Part shown: positions 1 through 8,893 of the stretch, one piece after another
How the letters are laid out: each line of letters opens with the position of its first letter
Numbering within the stretch: the first letter of the stretch is position 1
From: Bacillota bacterium
Lineage (GTDB): Bacteria > Bacillota_A > Clostridia > Christensenellales > Aristaeellaceae
Direction of reading: 5' to 3'
DNA length: 64,000 nucleotides
Assembly: GCA_023421735.1 (NCBI GenBank)
Contig: JAEZSP010000070.1
Coordinates: 1 to 64,000, forward strand
Translations under genes and position numbers: made by a program
Notes under the pieces: model-generated
Told to the model about the DNA's origin: nothing
Databases searched by the model: none
What the model saw: the letters and a program-made list of their open reading frames with translations, nothing else

Positions 1-3000
1 GCCTCCGTGTGCGCGACGATCTTCAGACCGTACACGACGCCGGATTCGAAGCCGCTTGCGGAGAGGTTCATCGATGTCTTATCCGTACCTTCGATCGACT
101 TGAGCACGTTGCCGCCCTGGTCGAGCAAGTACAGATCATAGGTCGCCGTGCCGCCCGTCGATGTCCAGGAGATCAGCGCCGGATCGACGCCGATCCAGTA
201 CACGTCGCTGTCAAGCGTCGCGTTCTCGACTGTGATCTGGATGCTCGCGGGTTCCACGGGCTTTGTGGTCACCTCAGCAGTCGGTTCTACCGTGGGTTCT
301 ACTGTCGGTTCCGCAGTCGGTTCTGCGGTTGGTTCCGCTGTGGGTTCAAGCGTCGGCGCAGGCGTGGGTTCGGGGGTCGCTTCGGGCGCCGCGACGGCGA
401 GATAGATGACCTGATCGACATCGCCTGTCGAGGCGTGCGCCTGGATCATGAGGCCGAATGTCTTGCCCGCTTCCAAATCGGACGCATTGATGGAAAGCGT
501 GGTATCGGAATAGCTGTCGGTCTGATGAATGACGTTGCCGTCCGCGTCCATGAGGGCGAGGGTATATCCGGTGACGTCCCCGGTTGCAACCCATTGAATG
601 ACTGCGGGGGTTTCACCGATGTACCACACATCGTCGATGCGGTTTGCGTTTTCCACGCTGACGGTCAGCGTCGCCTGGGCATTGCCTTCATCGGTCGGCG
701 GCTCCGTGGGATCGGGCTCTTCTTCCGGCATCAGCGCGATGCTGGAGGCTTTCCCGTCTGCTTCCGCACCGCCCTGCGGATAGGCGACGATTTGCAGGTA
801 GGTGGTCTGTTCGGTCGGAAGCGAATCGGGCAGGATTGCGAGGCTGCTGGTCGCAACATCCGGCATGGTTTGGATGACCTGACCGCTGCCATTGAGAATA
901 TAGACGGTGTAGCTGGTGCCGAACGCGGCTTCCCAGTTCACGCTTGCACCGCCGGTGCCGACGATATAGACGTTGCCGTTGATGATGATGTCACCCGAAA
1001 CATTGATGATCGGCGCGATGACCGTCGGGCCGGGCGTCACGGAGGGCGCAGGCGTCGGCGGGAGCGTCGGCAGAATCACCGGCGGTTCCGGGGTCGGCGT
1101 GGGTGTGGGCGTCGGCTCGACGCGCACAGGCGTCACGATATAAACCGAGGACCACTTCGCGTCGTCCATCGTGCCGTTTACGGGCACGGCGTACACATTG
1201 ATTTCATACCATGAATCGGAGTCGAGCGCGGTCACGTCCAACTGCAGGCTCGTCGCGTTGAGCGTACCCGCCTGGAGGTTCATGCCGTTTTCATCCTTGA
1301 TCTCGACATAGTACTCTTTCACGTCGCCCGTGACCGCCCACGAGATGTTAATCATGGTATCCTCGACGTAATACACGTCGGGAGCGGGATGGGTCATGAC
1401 GTTGGAGACGGAAATTTCAGGCGCGGTGATTTCTGCGGGAACCGGCTTCTCAGGTGCATTGTCCGAGAACAGGAGTTCCTGCATTTCAACCGTTGCGACG
1501 CCCGTCACTTCGAGACCGGCGACTTTCTGGAATTCCTTGACCGTATTCTTGGTGTATTTTCCAAAGTATCCGGTCGTGTTTCCATTATAGTAACCGAGTT
1601 CTTTCAGCCGTTTTTGCAGTTCGAGCACACGGCCGTTTTCATCGCCGCGGCGCAGCGTGATATAGCCGCTGTATTCGGGTGCATTCTTTGAAAACAGCTT
1701 CTGTTGAAGAAGCGCGCTCGCCTCGCCGGACTGCACGGCGCCGATTTCCTTCTGGAACAGCTTCACAGCCTTCTTGGTCGCGGCGTTATAGAAGGAACCG
1801 GGCTGACCTTCGAGATAATAAAGCTCGTTGAGCCGTTTGTTCAGTTGCAGGACGCGCCAACCGCTGTCTCCATAGTTCATGAGGAAGTAGGAGGAGCAGG
1901 TCCTGGCGCTGCTGCTATAGAGCTTGCGCAGCGTTTCGGAATCCGCAAGGCCGGTCTCCTGCAGTCCGTTTTCGGACTGGAAGAGGCTGATTCCGTCGCG
2001 CGTATAGGGGCCGTAAATGCTGTCCGCGGGGTCGGCCATATAGCCGAGTGCGCGCAGACGCAGCTGCATTTCCTGCACGCGCAGGCCGCGTCCCCAATAG
2101 GAGATTGCGCGGTAAGGGTCAAACTGCGGCGGGTTGCCGTCGAGCAGGAATTCCTGTACTTCCCGATCGGCGATGCCGTCGACGGTCAGGCCGTTAAAGT
2201 CCTGAAAGAGCTTCACGGCATAGCGCGTCTTGGGTCCGAAGATGCCGTCGACGCGGTCATTGAGATAGCCGAGGTCGGTCAGCGCCTGCTGGAGCGCCTT
2301 GACGGCGTCGCCGCGGCTTCCGTAACCGAGTGTCGAATACTCGGCGGCGGGCGAAAGGATGTCCTTTGTCGTCTGCTCTGTCTCGAGCTTAGCGCTCGCA
2401 AGCAGCGTCAAGGAGCTCTTTTCTGCCGTCGCATCTTCATCTTCGTTGTCAGAGGAAAAGTCAAATACGAGAATATCCTGCGCCTGTTCCTGTGTGCGTG
2501 CATAGACGTTGAGCTGGCCGCTCACCGCGCGCAGGAAGAGATCCGTCATCTGATATGTGTCGGGAATGGTAATCTGCGCAAACGGGGAAATCGCCCCGGT
2601 TTCGTTGTCGATGGCGTACACAAGGCCCGCGTCGTCCATGACAAGCGCGGTTGCGTAGCTTGCCGTTACGCTGACGGGGTATGCGCCCGGAAGAACGATG
2701 TTTTGCCAGGATAGCGTGCTGGGCGCATACTGCATGAGCTGGCGCACGCCATTCACTTCTCTGATGTAATAGATATACCCATTGATGCCGGCGATGCTGT
2801 CGACCTGCGTGGCAATGAGCTGCTGGACGCGCTGCGCGGGATCGTCGAGATAGAGCGCGCCGTCAGCCGTTAGGACGAGGTCGGCATTGCCGAAAATCAG
2901 GCGCTCTACGCCCAGGATATTGGTGAACGGTTCGACCGTCTGATCATCCGGGTCATCGAGCATCGCGCCCGCATCGGATGCGAAGCCGATCAGAAAGCCG

Positions 3001-3437
3001 TAGCTGGATCCCTGCAAATACGAGACCGCTTCCTCGGAAGAATAAATCTCGCTCGTCACGCCGGAAAACGTCGTGAAATCGACCGCGGTGGGATCAGCGG
3101 CGGGAACATAATAGACGCCCGCGCCGCCAAAGCCGCTGGCCATCAAAACGTTCTCCACGAGCGTCGCTTCCGCATGGGAGACGATGTTCACGGTCTTCAC
3201 GTCATAGACGTTCTGGGTATCCGTTTCGGTCAAAAACACGACGCGACTCGCGTCGATCGACACAAGATCGTATGCATCGGTCGCATTGATGCGATCATCA
3301 AACCCGGTGAGCAATATGCCGCCGCTCGAATCCAGATACGCAGATATGATGTCGTTCTGCACTGCGACGTCCGCATGTGCGGCAAACGAGATGCATATCA
3401 GCGCCACGAACAGGGCGGCTACGATGTATCTCCTCAT
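1..3437 (-). CDS. Large secreted peptidoglycan-binding protein with Ig-like domains (3' end outside window)
   Basis: Partial: at least 1,144 residues read from the ATG at 3437 to the window edge with no stop. It begins with a signal peptide (residues 1-22, hydrophobic core ending AAHA). Residues ~25-350 look like a beta-propeller or lipoprotein-type sensor region without a motif I can name. Four PG_binding_1-type repeats follow (about 369-430, 443-506, 520-581, 592-656), each with the LGY...G.FG..T..AV..FQ pattern. The rest alternates Ig/Fn3-like beta modules, each with a W(V/T)(A/S)TG core, with Pro-Thr-Glu linkers; one linker (bases ~270-400) repeats EPTA/EPTV many times. It should act outside the cell, bound to the wall. 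The RBS GGAGGAAT precedes the start. No catalytic domain is visible in the part present; one may lie beyond the edge. Confidence 0.85.
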   Translation of the reverse strand, partial: MRRYIVAALFVALICISFAAHADVAVQNDIISAYLDSSGGILLTGFDDRINATDAYDLVSIDASRVVFLTETDTQNVYDVKTVNIVSHAEATLVENVLMASGFGGAGVYYVPAADPTAVDFTTFSGVTSEIYSSEEAVSYLQGSSYGFLIGFASDAGAMLDDPDDQTVEPFTNILGVERLIFGNADLVLTADGALYLDDPAQRVQQLIATQVDSIAGINGYIYYIREVNGVRQLMQYAPSTLSWQNIVLPGAYPVSVTASYATALVMDDAGLVYAIDNETGAISPFAQITIPDTYQMTDLFLRAVSGQLNVYARTQEQAQDILVFDFSSDNEDEDATAEKSSLTLLASAKLETEQTTKDILSPAAEYSTLGYGSRGDAVKALQQALTDLGYLNDRVDGIFGPKTRYAVKLFQDFNGLTVDGIADREVQEFLLDGNPPQFDPYRAISYWGRGLRVQEMQLRLRALGYMADPADSIYGPYTRDGISLFQSENGLQETGLADSETLRKLYSSSARTCSSYFLMNYGDSGWRVLQLNKRLNELYYLEGQPGSFYNAATKKAVKLFQKEIGAVQSGEASALLQQKLFSKNAPEYSGYITLRRGDENGRVLELQKRLKELGYYNGNTTGYFGKYTKNTVKEFQKVAGLEVTGVATVEMQELLFSDNAPEKPVPAEITAPEISVSNVMTHPAPDVYYVEDTMINISWAVTGDVKEYYVEIKDENGMNLQAGTLNATSLQLDVTALDSDSWYEINVYAVPVNGTMDDAKWSSVYIVTPVRVEPTPTPTPTPEPPVILPTLPPTPAPSVTPGPTVIAPIINVSGDIIINGNVYIVGTGGASVNWEAAFGTSYTVYILNGSGQVIQTMPDVATSSLAILPDSLPTEQTTYLQIVAYPQGGAEADGKASSIALMPEEEPDPTEPPTDEGNAQATLTVSVENANRIDDVWYIGETPAVIQWVATGDVTGYTLALMDADGNVIHQTDSYSDTTLSINASDLEAGKTFGLMIQAHASTGDVDQVIYLAVAAPEATPEPTPAPTLEPTAEPTAEPTAEPTVEPTVEPTAEVTTKPVEPASIQITVENATLDSDVYWIGVDPALISWTSTGGTATYDLYLLDQGGNVLKSIEGTDKTSMNLSASGFESGVVYGLKIVAHTE

Positions 3438-3537
3438 AACCGATTCCTCCTTAATGGTTTCTGCGTTTTAGACGTGCCCGAATCCACTTAGTTCCAAATT
3501 GCTTAAAAATCGCCGTTTGCGCCGGGTATGATTTAAT

Positions 3538-3562
3538 CCGGCGTTCGATTTCCAAACGCCGG
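3538..3562 (-). terminator. Possible terminator hairpin downstream of radC
   Basis: An 8-bp inverted repeat, CCGGCGTT / AACGCCGG, with a 9-nt loop lies in the gap between the radC stop and the next gene. It sits about 35 bases after the stop. The U-tract that should follow is poor (ATTAAAT), so this is tentative. Confidence 0.4.
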
Positions 3563-3598
3563 AAAATGTGCTATGATAAGCCTATCGAACACGCGTTC

Positions 3599-4330
3599 TT
3601 ATTCGCGTGCACTCTTGTCCGTAAAGTTGTCCGGCGTCCAGTTATCGAGCCAGCGGGAAAGGAGCGGATTATCCGTCGCCTGCGCAAGCCATGCGGCTTC
3701 CGGCACAAATCCAAAGCCGCGCACGCTCATCGCGCGCCTGCCAACCATGATGATGTGGTCGAGCAGCGGCGCATTGATTGGATACAGCGCATCCATGAGC
3801 GCGGCCGTGCAATCGATGTCCGCCTGCGAGGGCCGCGGTGTGGCATTTGGGTGATTGTGTGAAATGATGATAGCGGAAGCGCCCGTGCGCACAGCTTCAG
3901 ACAGCACGTGTTTCAGATAAAAAGGCGCGCTGTCCTCCGTACCGGACTGCAATTCCACGCACTCGATGAGCCGCCCCGTCTGATCAAGCGCCAGCAGATA
4001 GAACCGCTCAATGCTCAGGCCCACATAGCGCATTGCCATGTAGCGCGTCGCCTCGTTCAGCGAACCCACAGAGGGATGCGGGCCGAACCTTTGTCGCTCC
4101 ATGTGCCGAACGATGTCCGGGATCATGCCGATGACCAGTGCGCTGCGCTCGGAGACTCCGCATGCGGCAATGCGATGCCGCCCAGCCTCGATTGCCGCGC
4201 CTGGCGAGCCGAAATGGCGCAGCATATCCGTTGCGAGCTTGTCTGCGTCTACGCGCGGTTCGAGAAACGAAACGACATCGCGGAGCGCCCGTGAAGCGCG
4301 ACCGATCCGCTCACGGGGATCGCCGCTCAA
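3599..4330 (-). CDS. radC: RadC/JAB-domain protein
   Basis: The 243-residue protein has the RadC layout: a helix-hairpin-like N-terminal region (about 1-85) and a JAMM-type metal-binding core. The core has ISHNHP at residues 156-161, then S168 and D171, giving the HxH...S..D zinc ligand set. RadC proteins are JAB-family putative metallo-hydrolases often found in mobile elements or near cell-shape genes; their reaction is not settled. The start is a TTG that overlaps by 4 nt the stop of the small upstream gene, suggesting translational coupling. No strong RBS is seen, so the exact start is uncertain. Confidence 0.92.
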   Translation of the reverse strand: MSGDPRERIGRASRALRDVVSFLEPRVDADKLATDMLRHFGSPGAAIEAGRHRIAACGVSERSALVIGMIPDIVRHMERQRFGPHPSVGSLNEATRYMAMRYVGLSIERFYLLALDQTGRLIECVELQSGTEDSAPFYLKHVLSEAVRTGASAIIISHNHPNATPRPSQADIDCTAALMDALYPINAPLLDHIIMVGRRAMSVRGFGFVPEAAWLAQATDNPLLSRWLDNWTPDNFTDKSARE

Positions 4331-4611
4331 AGCCCGAGCGCCCCGGCCGCACGGAGGATCTCCACAACCTGCTCCGCAGAGGGCACGGGACCCGACAGGT
4401 AGTACCCTCTTGACGCTTCATCATAGGCCAGATACTCCGCGCCGTCCGCGAATATGCTGTCCTTTTTGAACACCAGATCGAGTGAGACAGGCGCCTCGAC
4501 ATCGTACAGATCGGCAACCCACTCCCCCTCCGACAGTTTCTCGCAATCGGGCGACGCCTCGAGATATTGCAGAAGGGACGATCTTTCCTCGGCAGTCAGT
4601 TTCAACTTCAC
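4327..4611 (-). CDS. Small hypothetical protein upstream of radC
   Basis: I do not recognise this 94-residue protein. A GTG start at 4611 is chosen because GGAGG lies 7 nt upstream; a longer in-frame ATG at 4704 has no RBS and would add an implausible hydrophobic stretch. The protein is acidic and has no signal peptide or membrane segment. The N-terminus (LTAEERSSLLQYL) and the C-terminus (AEQVVEILRAAGAL) look helical around a beta-rich middle. It overlaps radC by 4 nt and is probably co-expressed with it. Confidence 0.65.
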   Translation of the reverse strand: MKLKLTAEERSSLLQYLEASPDCEKLSEGEWVADLYDVEAPVSLDLVFKKDSIFADGAEYLAYDEASRGYYLSGPVPSAEQVVEILRAAGALGL

Positions 4612-4630
4612 ACGACAACCTCCATACAGA

Positions 4631-5098
4631 ATGATGATGAGAATTGAGATTCGAAAAAAAACAAGAACCATCAGGTGCCTCGCGCAGGGACACACCGTAT
4701 TCACCGCGCGGATTCAACTTGGCTTCGGAGCCGACGACGGCGCGAAAAAGCGCGAGGGCGACGGGCGAACGCCGGAGGGCGCTTATCTGGTGTCGTCGAA
4801 AAATCCAAGGTCGAAGTTCCACCTCGCGCTGGGTCTTTCCTATCCCAACGCGGAGGACGCCGTGCGCGGCCTGCGCGCGGAGGTGATCGACCTTACAGCA
4901 TTTGACCGGATCATCGCTTCGCCCGGGCGTCCCCCCTGGGATACGAAACTCGGCGGCTTCGTCATGATTCACGGTCAGCCGAACGAGGGTGCGCGGTATG
5001 GCGATTGGACGGCGGGCTGCGTTGCGCTTCCCGATCCGCACATGGAAATGCTCTATACCCTTGCGCGCATCGGCGACGAGGTAATCATCCTGCCGTAA
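4631..5098 (+). CDS. Small L,D-transpeptidase (YkuD domain)
   Basis: The 155-residue protein is essentially one YkuD catalytic domain. It carries the family signature with the catalytic pair H114 (MIHGQP) and C130 (GDWTAGCVAL), and the upstream GDGRTPEGAY segment typical of these enzymes. YkuD enzymes make 3-3 cross-links in peptidoglycan or attach proteins to it, through a cysteine thioester. No signal peptide follows the chosen ATG at 4631, so either it acts in the cytoplasm-facing or spore compartment or the start is wrong. No clear GGAGG precedes any of the three clustered ATG codons at 4631-4639. It is divergent from the small gene at 4327-4611. Confidence 0.88.
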   Translation: MMMRIEIRKKTRTIRCLAQGHTVFTARIQLGFGADDGAKKREGDGRTPEGAYLVSSKNPRSKFHLALGLSYPNAEDAVRGLRAEVIDLTAFDRIIASPGRPPWDTKLGGFVMIHGQPNEGARYGDWTAGCVALPDPHMEMLYTLARIGDEVIILP

Positions 5099-5132
5099 AG
5101 ATACAGTTGCGTTCATCGAATGCGGGAACGCC

Positions 5133-5867
5133 TTACGCGCCTGCGATGATCTGGTCCCGCAATTCCAAAATGTCGGTCACACAGATGTGTGCTACATCCG
5201 GGACCGCGTTTGCGCGGGCGTCGCGGTAGGAGCATTTCAACCCGGAGCGATACCAGACGGGCACCATGCCGACGGAGGACGCGCCGAAGACGTCCGCGCG
5301 GGCGTTATCTCCCACGTACCAGACGTTCGAAGCAGCCGCGCCGGTCTTGGTCAGCGCGAGTCGGAAGATGGCGGGCGCGGGCTTTCGGATGCCATAGTCG
5401 CTGGTCGCGATCACGAAGCGGAAGTCGTTGTCGGGCAGGAGCCGATCGAGCCTGCGCCGAAGCGATTCGCCTGAGAAACCGAGGTTACTGATGACACCCG
5501 TTCGGATATTCTCGGCCTTCAAAAACGCGAGAAATGCGGGCATGTCCGGCGTAGGTTCGCCGGGATGCGCGGCATCCCAGAAAACATCGTCGAGCGCCTC
5601 ATACGGCATGTCGAACCCGACCCCGAGCGTTTCGAAGATGAGCCGCTCCGTATGCGGCCGATAGACCTCAACACTGTGCTCGCGCGCGCTGTGCAGAATC
5701 TCCTGATAGAATTCCGCGGAAAACCCAAGCACATCCGCGGTCGTCACCCCGCGCGGGTTTGAGGTTGCACGCTGCAAAACGGCCTCATAGCCCGCTTCAA
5801 TGCCGCGCTCTTCCTCGTGGATCAGCGTTTCTCCGTAGTCAAACAAAACCCACTCCGGCCTTTGCAT
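5133..5867 (-). CDS. HAD-superfamily hydrolase, FDYGxTL subtype
   Basis: The 244-residue protein has the HAD motifs: nucleophile D10 in FDYGETL, GVISNLG (motif II), a lysine in RKPAP (motif III) and GDNARADVFGA (motif IV). The usual second Asp of DxDxT is Gly here, as in its paralogue at 53395-54123. HAD enzymes mostly remove phosphate from small molecules; the substrate cannot be read from the sequence, and loss of the acid/base Asp makes even phosphatase activity uncertain. RBS GGGAGGG is 5-6 nt before the ATG. It is followed by a GNAT and a cardiolipin synthase gene on the same strand. Confidence 0.88.
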   Translation of the reverse strand: MQRPEWVLFDYGETLIHEEERGIEAGYEAVLQRATSNPRGVTTADVLGFSAEFYQEILHSAREHSVEVYRPHTERLIFETLGVGFDMPYEALDDVFWDAAHPGEPTPDMPAFLAFLKAENIRTGVISNLGFSGESLRRRLDRLLPDNDFRFVIATSDYGIRKPAPAIFRLALTKTGAAASNVWYVGDNARADVFGASSVGMVPVWYRSGLKCSYRDARANAVPDVAHICVTDILELRDQIIAGA

Positions 5868-5881
5868 CCCGTTCCCTCCCG

Positions 5882-6664
5882 CTATGTATTTGAACCGAAT
5901 GCGACGTTGAACAACCGCGTATCCGGGATGAAGCCCGCGCTCACGAGCGTTTTGATGCTGTTCAGATTATAATACCAGCAGCCCGCCGTCGGCTTTCCAC
6001 CGGAGGCGATGACCGCATAGGCAAGGTTAATGAGGATGCTTCTGCCGACGCCCTTTCTCCGGTGTGCAGCAAGCGTGTAATTTCCAACGTCCAAGCAGTT
6101 CTTGTCCAGCATGCGCGGATAAACCGCGCCGAAGCCGCGCGTTTCGCCGTCCGATTCCAATCGGTAAAAGGCCGCGCCCGCCGGAACCGCGCCCGCCCAC
6201 TGGTTTTCCGTCTGCGCGTGCATGTCCGCATACGCGCTTTCCGCAACGCGCGAAAAACGTTCCTTCCCAAATTCAGTGGGACGTTTGGGCACGCCAAAGG
6301 TCAGGTTGTATGCCTGCATCTCGAATGCGCCGCCCGTCGCGTGCATCCGCTCGAAGGCGAGGCACAGGAGGAGTTCGTCGTTCGAGGCAACCATCGCGCG
6401 CGCGATGTCGTGCGCCGCGCAGACCTGCGCAAAACACGCCTGTGCGTCGGCACGCTCCTTTTTCGGCATCCAGAATGCGCGCAGCATCGGTGCGCCGTCC
6501 CATTCCCCCACCGCATAAAATCCGCCGTTCTCCATCCGGTACGGGCGCGCCTCATAGATGCCGTCATCCCAGAAGCCATCGTTTTTGTGTCCGATTTCCT
6601 CGATAAAGGCGGAAACTTCATAAGAGATTGCATCCCATTCAACGGGTTTGCACATCATTTGCAT
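5882..6664 (-). CDS. GNAT-family N-acetyltransferase
   Basis: The 260-residue protein ends in a GNAT fold. The acetyl-CoA loop appears as LAAHRRKGVGRSILINLAYA, followed by the typical Asn-rich WYYNLNSIKTLVSAGF near the C-terminus. The N-terminal half (about 1-130) looks like a degenerate second GNAT or a substrate-recognition domain. The substrate is unknown. Start at 6664 is preceded by GAGG; a second in-frame ATG lies six bases further in. It sits 14 bp before the HAD gene, so the two are probably co-transcribed. Confidence 0.82.
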   Translation of the reverse strand: MQMMCKPVEWDAISYEVSAFIEEIGHKNDGFWDDGIYEARPYRMENGGFYAVGEWDGAPMLRAFWMPKKERADAQACFAQVCAAHDIARAMVASNDELLLCLAFERMHATGGAFEMQAYNLTFGVPKRPTEFGKERFSRVAESAYADMHAQTENQWAGAVPAGAAFYRLESDGETRGFGAVYPRMLDKNCLDVGNYTLAAHRRKGVGRSILINLAYAVIASGGKPTAGCWYYNLNSIKTLVSAGFIPDTRLFNVAFGSNT

Positions 6665-6676
6665 GTCCTCATTTCA

Positions 6677-8239
6677 TCAGAATAGCGGCGCAAACAGCCG
6701 TAGAAGCGACATGATGAGCCGGGAAAAAATCGGCCGTCTGCGCGCGTCTTCCAGCGTTACCTCGCGCGAGACCGACATGGCGTCCACGATATCCCCCTTG
6801 ATCTCGGGAATCACGGGCGTATCGCACATCCAAACGCCGCACTCATAGTGGTGGCAGAGGCTGCGATAGTCGAGATTGATGGTGCCAACGATAGCGCAGC
6901 GATCATCCGACACGAATACCTTTGCATGCATAAAGCCGGGCGTGTACTCGTAGATGCGCACGCCGCCGCGCAAAAGCACCTCATAATACGAGCGCGTGAG
7001 CGCATAGGCCAGCTTTTTGTCTGGGACACCGGGGGTGATGATCCGAACGTCCACGCCACTCTTGGCGGCGATGGTGAGCGCGGTCGTCATCTCGGAATCG
7101 ATGATGAGGTAGGGCGTGGTGATATAGACGTAATTTTTCGCACGCCCGAGCATGTTGATATATGCGGACTCGCCGACGAGTTCCGTGTCATAGGGCGTGT
7201 CATTGAAGGGCTGAACATAGCCCTTCGCATGTACCTCCACCGAGGGAAGATAGCGCGGAAACCGATCATATTCGCGCCGTTCAAAATCCCACAGCGTCAA
7301 AAACATCGCGGTCAGGCTCCAGACGGCCTCGCCGCGCAGCATCACGTTCGCATCCTTCCAATGACCGAAGCGCGCATGCGCGTTGATATACTCGTCCGCG
7401 ATGTTGCATCCGCCCGTAAAGCCCAAATCCCCGTCGATAACGCAGATTTTGCGGTGGTCGCGGTTATTAAAGCGCGAGGAGAGGATGCTCTTAATCGGAT
7501 TGAACATCAGTGCGTGAATGCCCTTATCCTCGAGCTGGCGCGCAAAATCCGCAGGAACGTGACCAAACGAACCAACCTGATCGTAGATCACGCGCACGTC
7601 GACCCCTGCCTGCGCCTTGCGCACGAGCACATCTTCGACTGCCGTCCACATCGCGCCGAGATGGATGATAAAGTATTCGATGAAAATGAAGTGCTCCGCC
7701 TTTTCGAGCGCGGGAAGCATTTCATCGAACATGCGTTCCCCAAGCGGGAAATAGGTCACATCTGTATTTTTGAAGACCGGCGCACCCGCGTTGTTGCGAA
7801 TATACTGCGCCTGCAGCGCCATATCCTCGGATTCCTTCATGAGCTCGCTCATTTTATCGCGATGGTGGAACATGGCACGGTTGTACTTTTCCTGAATCTC
7901 GGCGGAGCGTCGCTTTTCCGCGCGGGTGAAGCGCACGCGACCGAACATCAGGTAGGAAAACCCGCCCAGTATCGGAAAGGCGAGACTCAATATGATCCAT
8001 GGAATTTTATAGGAAGGATTTGAGTCCTCACGCACGATGTACAAAACGACAAGGAGCGAGAGGATCTCGAGGATCGCATAAAAATGAGCGAAATAGCGTT
8101 TGAACAGGAGAAACGAGGCGACCATAAACGCCGCCTGCATGAGGAGAAACAGGCTCAGCGCAACATAGTGCACTGCGCCTGAAATATGCTGTTTTCCCCG
8201 ATCGGCCATTTTTCTGCCGTTTTCCATCGCCTTGCCCAC
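6677..8239 (-). CDS. cls: Cardiolipin synthase (phospholipase D family)
   Basis: This 520-residue membrane enzyme joins two phosphatidylglycerol molecules (or PG and another phospholipid) into cardiolipin. Two or three N-terminal hydrophobic segments (about 25-70 and 78-98) precede two HKD motifs: HRKICVIDGD near residue 264 and HAKVFVSDD near 435, each followed by the GG/GT(N) turn typical of PLD enzymes. Length fits bacterial Cls. GTG at 8239 and ATG at 8227 are both possible starts; the ATG is preceded by AAGG. It lies 15 bp after the YbaK-like gene. Confidence 0.95.
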   Translation of the reverse strand: MGKAMENGRKMADRGKQHISGAVHYVALSLFLLMQAAFMVASFLLFKRYFAHFYAILEILSLLVVLYIVREDSNPSYKIPWIILSLAFPILGGFSYLMFGRVRFTRAEKRRSAEIQEKYNRAMFHHRDKMSELMKESEDMALQAQYIRNNAGAPVFKNTDVTYFPLGERMFDEMLPALEKAEHFIFIEYFIIHLGAMWTAVEDVLVRKAQAGVDVRVIYDQVGSFGHVPADFARQLEDKGIHALMFNPIKSILSSRFNNRDHRKICVIDGDLGFTGGCNIADEYINAHARFGHWKDANVMLRGEAVWSLTAMFLTLWDFERREYDRFPRYLPSVEVHAKGYVQPFNDTPYDTELVGESAYINMLGRAKNYVYITTPYLIIDSEMTTALTIAAKSGVDVRIITPGVPDKKLAYALTRSYYEVLLRGGVRIYEYTPGFMHAKVFVSDDRCAIVGTINLDYRSLCHHYECGVWMCDTPVIPEIKGDIVDAMSVSREVTLEDARRRPIFSRLIMSLLRLFAPLF

Positions 8240-8254
8240 TACGCCGCTTGGCGC

Positions 8255-8722
8255 CTACCAGTTTTTACACACATCAATCCATGCGAGAGAACCTGCGCTC
8301 GATTCCAGCTCCTCGATCGAGAGGGGCACGGCGCTATTGGCGCTGCCACAAGCGGGATACACGGTTTCAAATCGCTTGAGCGATTCGTCGAGATAGACCG
8401 CGACGCCGTCCTGAACCCCAAACGGACACACGCCGCCAACCGCGTGACCGATTTTCTGCGCGACCTCGTCATGCGACAGCATCCGGGCCTTCGTGTGAAA
8501 CTGCGCCTTGTATTTGGGATTATCGATCTTCGCGTCGCCTGCCGCGACGATGAGCGTCGGCGTACCGTCCACATCGAATGAGAGCGTTTTTGCGATCATC
8601 GCAGGCGCGCACCCAACGGCCTGTGCCGCGAGTTCGACCGTCGCCGACGAAACGTCAAACTCCATAACCCGATTTGCCAATCCAAACTTCTCGAGGTGCT
8701 TCTTTGCCGCTTCAACGGACAT
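8255..8722 (-). CDS. YbaK/EbsC-family aminoacyl-tRNA deacylase
   Basis: The 155-residue protein matches the YbaK/ProX fold. It has a conserved lysine in AKTLSFDVDG, the GDAKIDNPKYK segment, and the AVGGVCPFGVQDGVAVYLDESL core that forms the deacylation pocket in this family. Members hydrolyse mischarged tRNAs such as Cys- or Ala-tRNA(Pro). The exact tRNA specificity cannot be assigned. RBS GGAGG lies 7 nt before the ATG at 8722. A promoter is seen just upstream, between it and sigK. Confidence 0.9.
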   Translation of the reverse strand: MSVEAAKKHLEKFGLANRVMEFDVSSATVELAAQAVGCAPAMIAKTLSFDVDGTPTLIVAAGDAKIDNPKYKAQFHTKARMLSHDEVAQKIGHAVGGVCPFGVQDGVAVYLDESLKRFETVYPACGSANSAVPLSIEELESSAGSLAWIDVCKNW

Positions 8723-8861
8723 TCCGTTTCCTCCGTATTGCCGGTTTGGATGTCAAAAGCCCATTCCCAGGAGGATCAATGCATCCATGCTGCAAAGGCA
8801 GGACGAAAATGGACCTTCGGCACCCACAACGTTTCTCTTGATTGTTTCACAATCCGGTGTT

Positions 8862-8891
8862 ATTTTACCACATTCGCATGCCCGTTGTCAA
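8862..8891 (-). promoter_or_regulatory. Sigma-A-type promoter for the YbaK-cls genes
   Basis: Read on the minus strand: a perfect -35 TTGACA (8886-8891), an 18-nt spacer, and -10 TAAAAT (8862-8867). It begins a few bases after the sigK stop codon, so the genes downstream of sigK have their own vegetative promoter. Confidence 0.65.
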
Positions 8892-8893
8892 AA

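Noticed and set aside
9..1214. Long plus-strand open frame rich in Arg and Gly
   Set aside because: It is the antisense shadow of the Pro-Thr-Glu and Ig-like part of the minus-strand secreted protein; it has no RBS or recognisable domain.
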